Positions 21,476-33,530 are shown, counted from the first letter of the stretch. The stretch is 64,000 nucleotides of DNA from Tubulanus polymorphus (GCF_964204645.1 NC_134026.1:17936650-18000649); one strand, 5' to 3'. Program-made: numbers and translations. Notes: generated by a model not told the origin, from the sequence alone.

Positions 21476-21919
21476 TATGAGAGATATTAACAATCCAGAG
21501 ACAAAGAGACTAATTCAAGTAATCAGAGATGATACTAACTAAAGGAAAATTAACGTAGAAACAGTTACACGCTAAAACAGATTAAAGAGAAGCAGTTAAG
21601 AGACAAACTAGGGGGCACTTAAATTTAAGACAATTGTGAATACAAGTTGATCGACTAAAATTGATGAGGGGAAATCAGGTGTTGAGTTTAACCAGTTTAC
21701 AGAGGAATTTTTATAAAAGTTTATTATGGGATGAAAAACCGATATTCGGAAACAACTGAATTATTACGGAGATTCCCGATCTCGCTGGTTATCGCTTATC
21801 GGCGCGTTACGTAACAAAGCGCTCGCCGACGAACCGTTATCGGCTTTAGGGCAATTACAACGCACATTCGACAAGAGCTGCACAATAGCGTCCGTATTCC
21901 ATCTCATCACACTTCCCTG

Positions 21920-22006
21920 ATTGACGTCACAGCGTCGGAGATCGACAGAAATTGCCGATGATTTCTAAAGCGATGTATACAATGAAATGAGGTCAAAGAT
22001 TGTCTT
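21920..22006. other. Short flank between transposon and BEL element
   Basis: Unrelated to the array consensus; contains tgacgtcac. With 28392-28512 it is the remainder of the sequence into which the BEL element inserted. Confidence 0.5.
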
Positions 22007-22200
22007 TGTTTCGAAAGTTCGGTTACTAAGCCGCTCATCTGGTTTGTGTTTATATATTTACTGTGGATGACATCTTGTTTATGTTTATTCTCCATCTATG
22101 TGAAATAAAATCAGTCACTTCCTAAGTTTCGTAGTAACCAGACGTGTTGCTTCTTTCTCTCGGATCTGTCCCCTCTGGTCGAATCGAACCTTTCACGACA
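22007..22200 (+). repeat. BEL 5' LTR
   Basis: Starts tgtttcgaaagttcgg and ends cctttcacgaca (TG...CA). Preceded by GTCTT. Confidence 0.95.
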
Positions 22201-22220
22201 TTTTGGTGCCGTGACCAGGA
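22201..22220 (+). promoter_or_regulatory. BEL primer-binding site
   Basis: ttttggtgccgtgaccagga follows the LTR at once; tggtgccg..acc is the form commonly seen at this site in BEL/Pao elements. The tRNA primer was not determined. Confidence 0.6.
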
Positions 22221-22290
22221 TGGGGTCAGAAGGAAGGCTAACGGCAATCAGAAGGGTCCAACGGGGCCAAATGACGAAGATTTTCGGTAA

Positions 22291-25200
22291 ATGGAAGAAA
22301 AACTCGCAAAGATTCTACTCGTCGATGAAAGTTCAAGAACTCTGGAAACTGTTCAACCGTTCTCCACGTTAATCGACGCGCTGTTCACAAAATTCGAATA
22401 TTTACGACAATTAGACCAACAATTAATGGATGAAATCGCCGATGAAACCGAGTTAACTAACACTATAGTTGAATCAGATGATTATCTCACTGAGATACAA
22501 ATCAAACTCGGTCGATTCAAACTGAACTTGCATAATCTACTAACGAAGATACCAAAACCACAATCGCTAAACGAATCTGTAAGTACCATCAATCGAAGCA
22601 GTACTACCTCAACCGGCAGTAAAAAAGTCAATCTACCAAAATTGGCTCTCCCAAATTTCGATGGTGACATTTTGAAATAGTCTACTTTCTACGATAATTT
22701 CATCTCAGCCATCGATAGCGATCCGCATTTGGACGATATCCAGAAGTTTCAATATTTGGTCGCACAACTCACTGACGAAGCAGCGCGTACCATAGAAGGT
22801 CTGCAAATAACTAGCGCTAACTACAAAGAAGCTCTGACGATCTTAGTAGAAAGATAGGGTCAACCTCACAAGATCGTGAACGCGTACATCAGAGCTTTAT
22901 TAGATTTGCAGCCACCGCTGGATCACGAGAGTCTACGCGAATTTTACGATTCTTTGGAAACATATATTCGAGGATTGCGCGCGCTCGGGGAATCGGAAGA
23001 TGCGTTCGGTGTTATACTCGTTCCGGTAGTCTTCGATAAGCTACCGAGTCCCGTCAAAACACAAATTTCACGGGAGCACGGAGATCGCGTCTGGACACTT
23101 AAAGAACTACGCAACGCGATCCGAAAGGAAATACAAGCTACACAGGCAGGAGCGAGCTGCGTCAACTTCGATAATGAAAAATTATCCGCTCTTCATATAA
23201 GCACTAAAACGAGGAAAAATCCGGCCTCGAAAAACAACAGTTGCGCGTTCTGCAAGGGTCCACATACGGCGTTCTCATGCGATATAATCGTTAACCCAAA
23301 AAAGCGACAAGACATCATAAAGGCAAATCGTAAGTGTTATAACTGTTTTGGCAATCACATGGTAACAGCTTGCCAATCGAAATATCGTTGTAAGGTTTGC
23401 AAAGGCAAACACCACACTGCTATTCATATGGATCGAAATACTGATACGCATATTGAATCAAAAAATATTCATGTCAGTATAGCTCCAACTTCAAGTCCTG
23501 TTCTCTTGAAATCGGCTATTGGTCAAATAAATTATGGTTTGAATTTGACCACGGTAAATATCTTGTTTGACGAAGGAGCGCAGTGCTCATTCATCACTAA
23601 AAAGTCGGTAAATGAATTAGGTGTCCGATTGGACAAATTTGAAAAGCAAGATGTAAATATTTCCACCTTTGGTGACAATTCGCCTGGGGCACGTACTCTA
23701 CGGAGTATAGATTTAAAACTTCGTACGCGTAAAGGCAAAATTGGTTTACGTGCATTAGTTGTACCGGAAATATGTCCACCAATTCAGAATAATGTAGAAC
23801 TTGCTGTGACAAATCACCCGTACCTTCGAAATTTACCATTAGCACCGTACGTCAACACCAGCAATTGTGAAATTAATCTATTAATCGGTGCTCATTATTA
23901 CTGGTCGATCGTAGAGAATGAAGTGGTTAGAGGAGCTGGCCCGACAGCTGTCAGTTCCAAACTCGGGTTCCTTCTATCAGGACCCATCAATTTGAATGCG
24001 AATACATCGGTACTCCATACTACCTGTCTTTTGAATACTATACATTCAAACGATGAATTCTCAAAATTATCTAACTACTGGGATCTTGAAGTAATTGGCA
24101 TCATGAATTTTGAAACATATCCAGACAATTACCTTAAACGCGATACCAGTGGTAAATATATAGCGAATTTACCTTGGAAAGAAGATTATCCACCGCTCCC
24201 TACCAATTTTGATATTTGTACCGCTAGAACTAGATCTATGGTTAAACGCTTGTCTCCAGAACTGAGGCAGACATATAATGCGATAATAGCAGAGCAACTT
24301 GCACACGAATTTATTGAGATAGTAGAAAATGATGACAAGAGCCAGGGCCATTACATACCCCACCACTCGGTTAAAAAGGAATCAATCACAACACCGATTA
24401 GAATTGTTTATGATTGTAGTTGTAAACAAGGGGATAATCCTAGTTTGAACGACTGTCTCGAAAGCGGTCCTTCATTAATAAATGATCTTGTGCAGATATT
24501 AATCCGCTTTCGCGGGAATAACGTCGCATTTACAAGTGATATTGAAAAGGCATTTTTAAATGTAAAACTCGGTGAAAACGATAGAAATTTCACAAAGTTT
24601 CTTTGGCTATCAGATCCTACGGATCCCGATAGTCCCTTCAAGGTCTATCGTTTCAAATCAGTACTTTTCGGGTCCACTAGCTCACCATTCATCTTAAATT
24701 CTGTAGTGAAAACACATCTACATTCCGAAAATACAGAAATCTCAATCGATATACAATCAAACATATACGTCGATAACGTTCTCAGTGGCTCTCATAACGC
24801 TAAAAAAGCAATTGAATATTTTGAAGAAGCCACAAATACTATGAGCAGGGGTGGATTTATTCTGAGATCATGGGCTACAAACAACCCAGAACTAAGATCG
24901 TTGATAAAACAACAGGCAATGGGTGAGAAAAATGAAATCGTCAATGTCGTAGGGTTACAATAGGATACGATTAGTGACACTCTTCAGTTTTCAAAGGCCA
25001 TAAAAGACCCAGCTATGTGCACTCAGGCTGTGGTATCTAAGCGGGAAGTTGTGAGCGTAACAGCGTCGCTGTTTGACCCCCTTGGTCTCCTCTCGCCTGT
25101 GCATATTCAAGCTAAAATGTTTATCCAGAAATTGTGGCAATCTAAACAAACTTGGGATGAACCCTTATCTGATGAATTATCATTACTCTGGTTTGAAATA

Positions 25201-27516
25201 CATCAGCAGTTATACGTCTGTCAACATACAGCTATACAACGACCATATTTTGGTCAACCGACTAGTGAATGTGAACTACACATTTTTGCTGATGCCAGTC
25301 CCATTGCTTATGGGGCTGTAGCTTATCTGAAAACTGACAAATCGACTTCAATCATTATGGCAAAATCACGGGTTAAACCATTAAAAGAGGTTACTATCCC
25401 TAGACTTGAATTATTGGCAGCACTGATCACTGCACGACTCGCGAAATTTATCCGTGATGCATTCGACAAGTCAAATTTAAGTTTAACAAAATGTGTTCTT
25501 TGGTCCGCTAGTCAGATCACTATACATTGGATTCGGAGTGAGAAGAAATTACCCACATTCGTCGAAAACAGTCCGTGAAATTCGGTCTGTCAAATTTGAC
25601 ATGATCAATTATTGTCCCACAAAGGACAACCCTGCTGATCTCTTGACTCGGGGCATCAATACCCAAGACTTGGATAATAGTAGATTATGGTGGTTTGGAC
25701 CAACTTGGCTGCCTAATGGCGATTGGCCAATTGATCGATTGAATAATTCAACTGTACTATATTGTTCAATAAATAATTCTGAATTGCACTCTCAACAGTG
25801 TGCAGAATTAGCTAGTACTTATTCTCAGTTCTAGCAACCACCGCAACTCCATCAGAACCGTCTGGAATACAAAAAGTAATAGATGTCGAGCAATTCAATT
25901 CGCTACATAAATTACTTAGAGTCACAGCATGTGTACTACGCTTTATTTCTATTATGAAGAAGACATGTCAACCTCGACATAATCATATTACCGTGCCAGA
26001 AATACGTTTGGCTCGTACACGTGGGTTCGCTCTTTGCAAGATGACGAATTTTCAAATGAAATTAAATGTATTCAGAAAGGGGGACGAGGTACCCAATTGA
26101 CTAAACAATTAAACCTATTCACTGATAAAGAGGGTTTAATTAGATGTGGCGGTCGTTTTCAAAACGCGAACCTTAACTACAACGCTAAGTACCCAATATT
26201 ATTGCCATCGAAGCACCCATACACAAAATTAGTAATTAGTGACGCCCATAAAATGGTTCTACACAGTGGGTTACAATCAACTTTGTGTTACATACGTCAA
26301 TCATATTGGATACCAAGAATTAGGCAAATAGTTAGCCCAATTATTAGAAAATGCTCAGTTTGCATTAGACATGATGGTAAATCATATCGTGCGCCAATCA
26401 CGCCTCCATTACCTGCCTGTAGACTAAAAGAAGCTCCACCCCTTTACCATCACAGGCGTTGATTTCAATGGCCATTTATATTATCGCACGAAACACTCAA
26501 AACAGAACAAGGCATACATATGTCTATTTACATGCGCCGTTTCCAGGGCAATACATCTGGAAATAGTCACTGATCTGACGCCTGCTTCCTTTATGAGAGC
26601 ATTTCGCAGATTTGCCAGCAGGAGGTCGTTGCCAAGTCAATTGATCTCTGATAATGGTTCAACATTTTTGTCTGCAGAAAACAATATCAAAGAAATATTC
26701 AAATCAACAAAAGTCAGAAACTTTCTGTCTAACAAACTTGTTACTTGGACATTTATACCGAAACGCGCGCCATGGTTTGGTGGATTTTATGAAAGATTAG
26801 TCGGTATAACAAAAAACACTTTGAAAAAAGTAGTTGGTCGAGCGTGTATTACCTTGGACGAATTGTCGACTCTAATTACTGAAATAGAGGCTACAATAAA
26901 CGATCGTCCTCTAACGTACATGACAAATGATGACGATGAGATCATTCCCTTAACTCCATCACATTTAATTTGTGGGAGAATGATTACTCTGTTACCTCAA
27001 CCGGTAGTTGAAGAAAACGAACTAATTGATCCGAATTTTAACTTACCGTCCATCGGTTTCTCCGACGCGAACAAACGCATGAAATACTTAGACAGTCTTT
27101 TCCAAGATTACTGGATACGGTGGCGAAATGAATATTTGCCAACCTTAAGGGAAAACCACTGTCAGACGCTAAAGCGGGGTGGCATTACGGAAAATCATGT
27201 CAAAATAGGCGATATAGTGATCGTTCATGATGACTCAAAAAAGAGAATCTTTTGGCAACTCGCTATCATTGAAGGTCTGTACAAGGGCAACGACGGTCTT
27301 GTGAGATCCGCGGTAATTCGTACTAAAAACGGAATTACGAATAGACCTCTTAAGAAATTATACCCCTTAGAAATCAATTCTGATAGTGGTGAGAAAATGA
27401 ATGATGAATCATCGCCACTAATTAGTAATATTCAACCCCCAATGAAAATAAAACGAAATGCAGCATTGAACGCTAGAAATAAAATAAAAAACTGGTGTGA
27501 CAAACTGGTTGACTAA
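22291..27516 (+). pseudogene. BEL gag-pol polyprotein, interrupted
   Basis: Begins with ATG 22291. Gag segment, then zinc knuckles CAFCKGPHTAFSC and CYNC/CKVC (about 23245-23430); protease active site FDEGAQCSF (about 23560-23590); RT with TSDIEKAFL and the BEL-typical YVDN (24766-24777); RNase H HIFADASP (about 25275-25300); integrase HHCC zinc domain (H..H...CSVC, about 26250-26375) and D,D(35)E core with LISDNGS (26641-26661) and FYERLVG; C-terminal domain near 27100-27370. Breaks: in-frame TAG at 22678, 22855 and 24961, at positions where the family usually has an aromatic residue, and frameshifts near 25575, 25830, 26010 and 26440. The element cannot make an intact polyprotein as assembled. 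Confidence 0.95.
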
Positions 27517-28192
27517 TGCACAGGTTCAGCCTAATCAGAGTATAATTCAAACTTATGTTCATAATGTTTCTTAATATGAGTTAATTTCATTTTTTGATGA
27601 TTTATAATGTTAAGAATATGTACTTCTATGTTTTTCAATTATTAAAATGTGTAAATGACGATCACCATAGTATATATGTAGAATTTAATGTTAATTGAAA
27701 TGTAAGTTGAATCTGAACAGTGAAAATCATGTACGTATACATTCAAGCACAAATTGTATTAATGTTATAATATATACTATGTAATTTCCTTTCTATTATA
27801 TACCTGAATATATATCTGAGTAAATGTTCTTTTTATTTCTGATATTCACATGTTTTTAATTTCAAGAATACGTCAATCAATATTGTAATCCGTTATCTCA
27901 TAATAATGCTATACAATATCCTAGTTATCATGTATACACCTATATTTTAGTTGAGACACAACGCAATGTCAAAGTTTAACGTCAAAGCTTAATGTCAATG
28001 TTTAATGTCAAAGCAATCTCAGTTTTGTGTTAAATGAAGATTAAGAGTAATGCAAACTTAATGTATCGAAGATTTAGTGATTCTGATATGAAATTGGAAA
28101 TTGATTAATTTCTCATTTTTTACGTAGGCTTATTAACCTCATATGTATTCCTAATTGATTATATGTCCTATTTTTTCTACCGCCGCCGGGAG
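27517..28192 (+). other. BEL 3' non-coding region
   Basis: AT-rich, with small internal repeats of aatgtcaa(a)g(t)tta near 27965-28015. No ORF with signal peptide or membrane segments, so no env. A short purine-rich gccgggag precedes the 3' LTR as candidate polypurine tract. Confidence 0.6.
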
Positions 28193-28386
28193 TGTTTCGA
28201 AAGTTCGGTTACTAAGCCGCTCATCTGGTTTGTGTTTATATATTTACTGTGGATGACATCTTGTTTATGTTTATTCTCCATCTATGTGAAATCAAATCAG
28301 TCACTTCCTAAGTTTCGTAGTAACCAGACGTGTTGCTTCTTTCTCTCGGATCTGTCCCCTCTGGTCGAATCGGACCTTTCACGACA
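28193..28386 (+). repeat. BEL 3' LTR
   Basis: 194 bp, same ends as the 5' LTR; followed by the target duplication GTCTT. Confidence 0.95.
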
Positions 28387-28512
28387 GTCTTACAAAATCA
28401 TGATTTTCGCGGAAACTACACATCTTTGAACAGAACTATTTCATAATCTTCCTTAGTTCGATAGAACTTATTGAATTTTGAAATAAATAAAAAAAGTGTC
28501 AGTTACCCTTTA

Positions 28513-30905
28513 AACAAAATCTACAACAAATAAAATAATACCATGAATCCACGAATCTCTTGACGAACCTTCCTTGCTTCTGACGATCTTCCGAGGTTAT
28601 GATTCAAATAATTCCAGGACGCAAAAATACGCACTCAGATACAGAGACACAGAAACACTGTCCGTTTTAATAAACCCCCATGATTAGAAAAATTTTGATG
28701 CCAGGACTTAAATTAGTAACAGTTGTATGAATTTGTATGAGCTATGTTCTGCAGAGTCTGTCAAACATTAAGACTTTTTTCTTTGATATTTGTATATGTG
28801 TGGGTTGGTTTCCCAGAATTGAGCATTTGTGCCTCTCCGATTAAGGATTTCAATTGTAGCTTGCATATCTCGAGTTGAAGGATGTACACATGTTTGTTTT
28901 GCTTTCCCTGTGTTTCAACTAGTTCTAATCTGAAAAGAATATGATATAGAAAGATAAAGAGACTTCTTAGAAATATGTTCTATTGCAAAGTATGATTAAG
29001 TATGATAACTTACTGATCTATTAGTTTCTTTTCTATGTCGGATGAGTACCATGTAATGTCATCATTTATTGATAGTCTCCAATTTTTGCTCCCTTCATAG
29101 ACATCTCGCTTAAGAACTCCGATTTCACTGCTTCTTAGTTGAATATTAACACCCTCTGTAATGTTGCTTCAGCATGTGCCTTGAAAGTTGCTGGATGTGG
29201 ATCTTTTTTTCAAGTTGGTCTTTGTGCTTTTGCATTTTTACATCAAAATGATTCATCTAGGAGATTGAATCATTTGATGTGGGAAGGAAGGACATTCTAT
29301 TAAAGCTTTGTGTATTCAGTGTGGCGAGAGCAATGCTGAATATTTTGTCTGACCATTCACATCGATGAAGCTTGATGTAGGCATCAAAGCATTTGAATGT
29401 GTTGTCATCACCACTCATTCCTCTTTTAATTTCTGCACATTTTATCGGGTGATTACCAATTCTGAGTGCGTAGCTAGGTATCTCAAATACTTGAATCTGT
29501 TCAGAGTTAATTATGTGTCATGCTTCTAACACTGTGCATTCTTTGGCAGACATCTGCTCTCTTTGGGCCTAATTTTTCTGTAAGTATCCCTTTAAAGGAG
29601 CAAAGTCTGCAGTGTCTCTAAAGCTCTTGTACAACAAAAAATTTAAAACAAAAAATACATGGCAGGAAGTCATTGTTTCTTGAACCTGAATGACGTCTTG
29701 CTGCAATGATATATATGTCTTTCACCTGTTGCTAATACCTAGATGTTCTGTTTGAAATTTCCCATGTTTCAACTTTGCAAAATGAGGGTTTGCTTCATTT
29801 TTCATCTTCCTTAGCAGGAGCCAGAATGCAGATTCATTGGCGTGCTGGCTGATGTGGTGATTTTGTTTTTGGATATTTATAGAGTTCCTCAAAAAGTTGC
29901 ATGGAAGTAGCTTGTTATAAAGTCGCTATTATTTTGATGTTCTTGCAGTGATTGTACTCTTGGCCCTATAGAAATTGAAATGTATATATAATCTTAAATC
30001 CCCCTGATTATTGAAATGGTATAAGTGCTTGAAACATTCTAAATATTTTTCTTTGTCTGTTAATATAAGTTATCTTTCACTGAGTGATGGCAATTTTCTC
30101 AAAATTTCGAGGATAGTTGTACATTTTATTGCTTGGAGATACGTGAAAATGCTAGGCTAAACAAACGAAAGAACATTCAAATGACTGTAAACACAGGTTG
30201 TGGCATTATTTCACGATATTCCTCTTCTGTCATTACTGTTTGAGACCTAAGTGCCTTTTCTAGTTAGTTGTCTGCACCACCATCAGTATCACATCTCTAG
30301 ATAGATCTATTCCAATATTGGTATCAGAACCTCAGTAACTCACTCACTGATCAACTATGAGGAAGTGTTTAATTGTCTGACTTCTGTAATACGTAGCATA
30401 TACCAATGAAAATTCTTCTGAGTGTAACCCGCACTTGCCTGTTGTTATTGGCCACCGTGTGGTCCTCCAAATCTGATTACCTAAATCACCGATACCAACA
30501 ACAAAATACAAAACGCAAACACTGGAATAAAATACTACACTATATATGTATGCCTAATTATTAATAATGAAGTTATTGAAATTATCAAATTATCAGACAG
30601 TAAATTAAGATCAAACTACTCAATTACGTCAAATCACTCAATTCAATCGAAGACTTCAAATAATTAGAATTAACCAATGCATATTAAATTCATTAATTAA
30701 ACAAAATCTAAAACAAATAAAATGATTCCATGAATCCACGAATCTCTTGACAAACCTTCCTTGCTGCTGATCTCTCGAGGTTATGATTCAAATAATTCCA
30801 CGACGCAAAAATACGCACACAGATACAGAGACACAGAAACACAGTCAGTTTTTATAAAATCCCCATGATAAGAAAAATTTTGATGCCAGGACTTAAATTA
30901 GTAAC
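28513..30905 (-). repeat. Diverged sixth array unit
   Basis: Array sequence resumes at aaacaaaatctacaac and covers slightly more than one period (unit marker at 30583). It is closer to unit 1 than to units 2-5 in several variants (atgaatccacgaatctcttgac, gcactcagatac). Confidence 0.85.
28723..30233 (-). pseudogene. Zinc-finger/tyrosine-recombinase-like gene, copy 6
   Basis: Same segments as the array copies: possible start at 30233, GNFKQ-type segment, C2HC finger (about 29610-29670), core ALRIGNHPIKC-like, SEWSDKIF-like segment (here with acatcgatg in place of acttagatg), arginine-box exon with gtaagt donor (about 29010), and last exon. It has several small deletions of its own in the last exon (for example tttgtatatgtg) and near 29560. 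It shows that the array once extended across the region now holding the transposon and BEL element, or that a unit was copied here. Confidence 0.6.
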
Positions 30906-31052
30906 AGTAAAGGACACTTATGAATGAGGAGATTGAGATATCTCTCTTGAGATACGAGATTTTGTGCACACAAATACAGAGACACAGTACAGTAAAGGAC
31001 GCTAATGAACGAGGAGATTGAGATATCTGTCTTGAGATACGAAATTTTGTTA
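30905..31052 (+). repeat. 85-bp tandem duplication
   Basis: cagtaaaggac..aatga..gaggagattgag begins at 30905 and again at 30990, with a few differences. Confidence 0.75.
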
Positions 31053-31189
31053 CACACCCCTGCCAGACCGAACAAGGTCGAACAATATAGCAATAAAATT
31101 TCCATAAGGAGAAGTGACCGGCAGATCTTCAAATCGAGTTGAACGTATAAGACGGATAATGCCTCAGAAGAAGAAAACGGAATCACAAT

Positions 31190-31220
31190 TTATTTATTTT
31201 TTTTATTTACAGCCGTTTAT
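31190..31220 (-). terminator. Poly(A) signals of the zinc-finger gene
   Basis: Three or four AATAAA hexamers on the minus strand 10-40 bp after the stop codon at 31231. Confidence 0.5.
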
Positions 31221-31230
31221 TTTGAGGATT

Positions 31231-32096
31231 TTAAAGGTACTGATGTTGAGCGATGTAAACGCGGCACTGTATACAGTTGAACGCATCACCGGCATATCCA
31301 AGATATTTTACACCAAGGTGTTCGTGCAGCAGCACATACTCGTTCTTCCCACGGACGTCAGTTTGAGTCGAGGCGTCCCGTCTCACGATACCTGGTGTTA
31401 AGATGATCGGTACTTTTGGAGGATACCGCGGGGGAATCACCGGAACCCGTTTACGGTACTTTACAGTGACCAGCTTCGGTGCCGGTTCACCCTCTGATCC
31501 CGCCTCCACGACTTGTGTGAGGATAGCGTCCAGCTTGCTTGGTGAAGGCGCGGTACTAGCTGGCGTCTCGATAGCTGTACCATTATGGTACCGCATCATG
31601 TGAGATTCAAGGATTGCAGGAGGGAAAACCCCTTCACAGATCTTACATACTTACATACTCATACGAAATCGTTAATATAATTTCACGTACTGCAACAGCA
31701 GCTTTTAGTTAACCACAAGAAATCAACATACGTCATGCTCAAAGACAAGAAAGGTTCATACTCTGCAATTGCTTACATACTTACAAAAGGGAAAAGACTG
31801 CGATTGACACTTGCTATTAAACTTTAACCTCACACAACGAACACATATAGACCGCGGACATTTCATAACCTTAAGGGTTGCCTATATGAATTTCATTTAA
31901 ACTTAAGTACGCACACATAGAAACTGGCCTTACAGGCCTATAATAAAAACGACAACGAAGGCGACAAAAGCTTATGATGATATCAAGAGCAAACGATTAT
32001 CAGACCCGTGTTAAATACTTAACCCTTACAATACCCCTTCCGTATGGTTCCGCATTCGATGTCAGATATATCGGTTTCTTCGCTACTTGAAGTCAT
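31231..32096 (-). CDS. Two-exon C2H2 zinc-finger protein (161 aa)
   Basis: Exon 1: ATG at 32096, reading MTSSSEETDISDIECGTIRK, ends at 32030 with donor tat t|gtaagg. Intron 31650-32029 (380 bp, GT..AG, weak pyrimidine tract). Exon 2: 31649-31231. The join restores phase and completes a finger CKIC-x12-H-x4-H (residues about 24-41). Then a Pro/Ser-rich region, a basic stretch KYRKRVPVIPPRYPP, DASTQTD, and a second partial motif CIQCRVYIAQHQYL at the C-terminus. A CRE, a YY1-like site and close poly(A) signals frame the gene, and there are no stops. Probably a small nuclear DNA- or protein-binding factor; no named family. Domestication from a mobile element is possible. The antisense plus-strand ORF is a shadow. 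Confidence 0.5.
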
Positions 32097-32230
32097 AATA
32101 CTGTATTGTCAATTTTCCTTATGTATTCCTTATTTTGTTATGTTGATAGGCGCTTTGTTGCGTTTTTCAACAAAGATGACGTCAAGCGACGATTGAGTTT
32201 AAACACACCTGGCGGCCATTTTTTGAACTC
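32097..32230 (-). promoter_or_regulatory. Promoter candidate of the zinc-finger gene (CRE + YY1-like)
   Basis: Perfect CRE palindrome tgacgtca at 32177-32184 and ggcggccattttttg (complement of a YY1 aaaatggccgcc-type site) at 32211-32225, 80-130 bp upstream of the ATG at 32096. A TATA-less metazoan promoter is inferred. Confidence 0.4.
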
Positions 32231-32399
32231 AGTGAGTGGAAAATAACTGAATTTCAAAAGCTTATATTTGGCATAATATTTTAAAAATCAACCTTGCATT
32301 CGTTTGTGTGATTTATTTAATGCATACGTTTTGTATATTTACATTTACGATTAAATATAAATAGTGGGCATGTGCCCTTTAAACTAATTTTTTTCTATT

Positions 32400-32770
32400 C
32401 TTTAAATAGTTTTCAAACCAGTTGTTCAAGACACCTCTTATTAGATAAAAACATCATTTTCTTAATAAGATTTTGTGATCAATGGTGTCAAAGGCTTTAA
32501 ATAAATCTAGGAATACCCAAATGGTTGATTTGTTTTCTTCTAAATTTTGTGATGTTTCGTCACTTATCAAGGTTAAGGCCATGGCAGTTGAGTGGTTCTT
32601 TCAAAGCCAAACTGGTTTGGTTGAATAATATGAAAACTACAATATTCTGTTTATCGATTGTCCACTTTCTTTTCAAGAATTTTGGAAAAGCAACGCAGTA
32701 CAGATATCAGTCTATAATTATCAAAAGAGTCATTATTGCCAGCTATAGAGAGAGGACGTATCCGCGCTAC
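32400..32770 (-). pseudogene. LINE reverse transcriptase fragment (CR1/jockey group)
   Basis: Reading the minus strand in shifting frames gives NYRLISVL..FSKILEK, then PNQFGF-like, STAMALT-like, then VFLDLFKAFDTIDHKILL, the conserved RT block of CR1/L2/jockey-type non-LTR elements including the first catalytic Asp (F/LDLFKAFD). Several stops and frameshifts. No flanking ORF1 or 3' end found here. Confidence 0.6.
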
Positions 32771-33149
32771 CTTTTCGTAGCCATTAACAATGATACCGTT
32801 CCTCTTGAAAGAGCAAGGTAATCTACTCCAATCATTGGAAGATTTTCCAATTAAATTGTATAAGATATTCCATGTTTTTTCATATCGGATTTGGCTGCTA
32901 ATAATTTAGTCTCGTAATACTTTTTCTTGGCATATTTGAGTGAACAAGACAAGGTATGTTTGTAATTCAAATATGTGAAATGTTCCAATTACTCCAAGGA
33001 TAGAACTGCCTTATGGTAACTGTTTAATATTTTAGAGCAACAATGATGACAGAAGTTACTTCAATCACATTTATTCTATAACCCCAACAAAATACATGTA
33101 CTCTTTCTCAGACTCTGGTTTACAAGTCCATACTTAAATTCTTACATAT

Positions 33150-33530
33150 CAATCACGTTCTCATCATTACCACATTCAGCATTTTCGTAGTAATGGAGAT
33201 TGATACACTCGGCATCACTGCCTTCAGATATATCAAAATCAGCCCGGGTTGATTTCTTGGATCACTTTTCTCTGCATAATTGACATCCATATGATTTTCA
33301 TCAGTTTCATCATAATCGACGGGCATAGCACAACCAATTCCCTCTGTATTGCGTTCCGATTCTGATGCATAGCAGTCATCGTTTAAACTTCAGCAGTAGA
33401 ATTTTCATTGTCATCAGCTCTAGTGAAATATACTGCATTCCATCTATGGTTTGTAGCTTTCAGGACTCGATCAACTGAATTTTGTTTAAATACTGACCCA
33501 TACTGCATATATGATCACCATGGCTTCAGA
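33150..33530 (-). pseudogene. Degenerate acidic reading frame, unknown
   Basis: Two overlapping minus-strand frames read VLKATNHRWNAVYFTRADD, then ESERNTEGIG...YDETDENHMDV and, after a frame change, DFDISEGSDAECINLH..ENVIDM followed by a stop. The pieces look like one acidic protein C-terminus broken by small indels. It lies downstream of the HARBI1-like fragment on the same strand but I cannot show that they belong together. Confidence 0.25.

Larger units (their letters stand above)
19770..21919. mobile_element. DNA transposon with perfect 32-bp TIRs, superfamily unassigned
   Basis: The left end cagggaagtgtgatgagatg (through 19801) is the exact complement of the right end 21888-21919. The termini CAGGG...CCCTG occur in several superfamilies (hAT-like among them), but the flanks (gttgtac / attgacg) show no 5-8-bp target duplication, probably because later events removed one flank: 560 bp of array are missing between here and 28513. 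The element carries a plus-strand gene for a CxxC/CxxC protein and a minus-strand three-exon acidic protein, tail to tail. No transposase domain is visible, so it is non-autonomous or of an unfamiliar type. Confidence 0.8.
22007..28386 (+). mobile_element. BEL/Pao LTR retrotransposon, full length but broken
   Basis: 6.4-kb element with two 194-bp LTRs, a 5-bp target duplication GTCTT (22002-22006 and 28387-28391), a primer-binding site directly after the 5' LTR and Gag, protease, RT, RNase H, integrase and C-terminal DUF5641-type domains in BEL/Pao order (integrase last). No env-like ORF in the 3' 680 bp. The two LTRs differ at two positions that I see (aataaaat/aatcaaat and tcgaacc/tcggacc), suggesting recent insertion. 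Confidence 0.95.

Noticed and set aside
27517-28192. Search for a BEL envelope gene
   Set aside because: No ORF with signal peptide, furin-like site or membrane anchor; region is AT-rich and non-coding.
31403-31603. Plus-strand ORF
   Set aside because: Antisense to exon 2 of the zinc-finger gene, which has the finger motif, splice structure and poly(A) signals.
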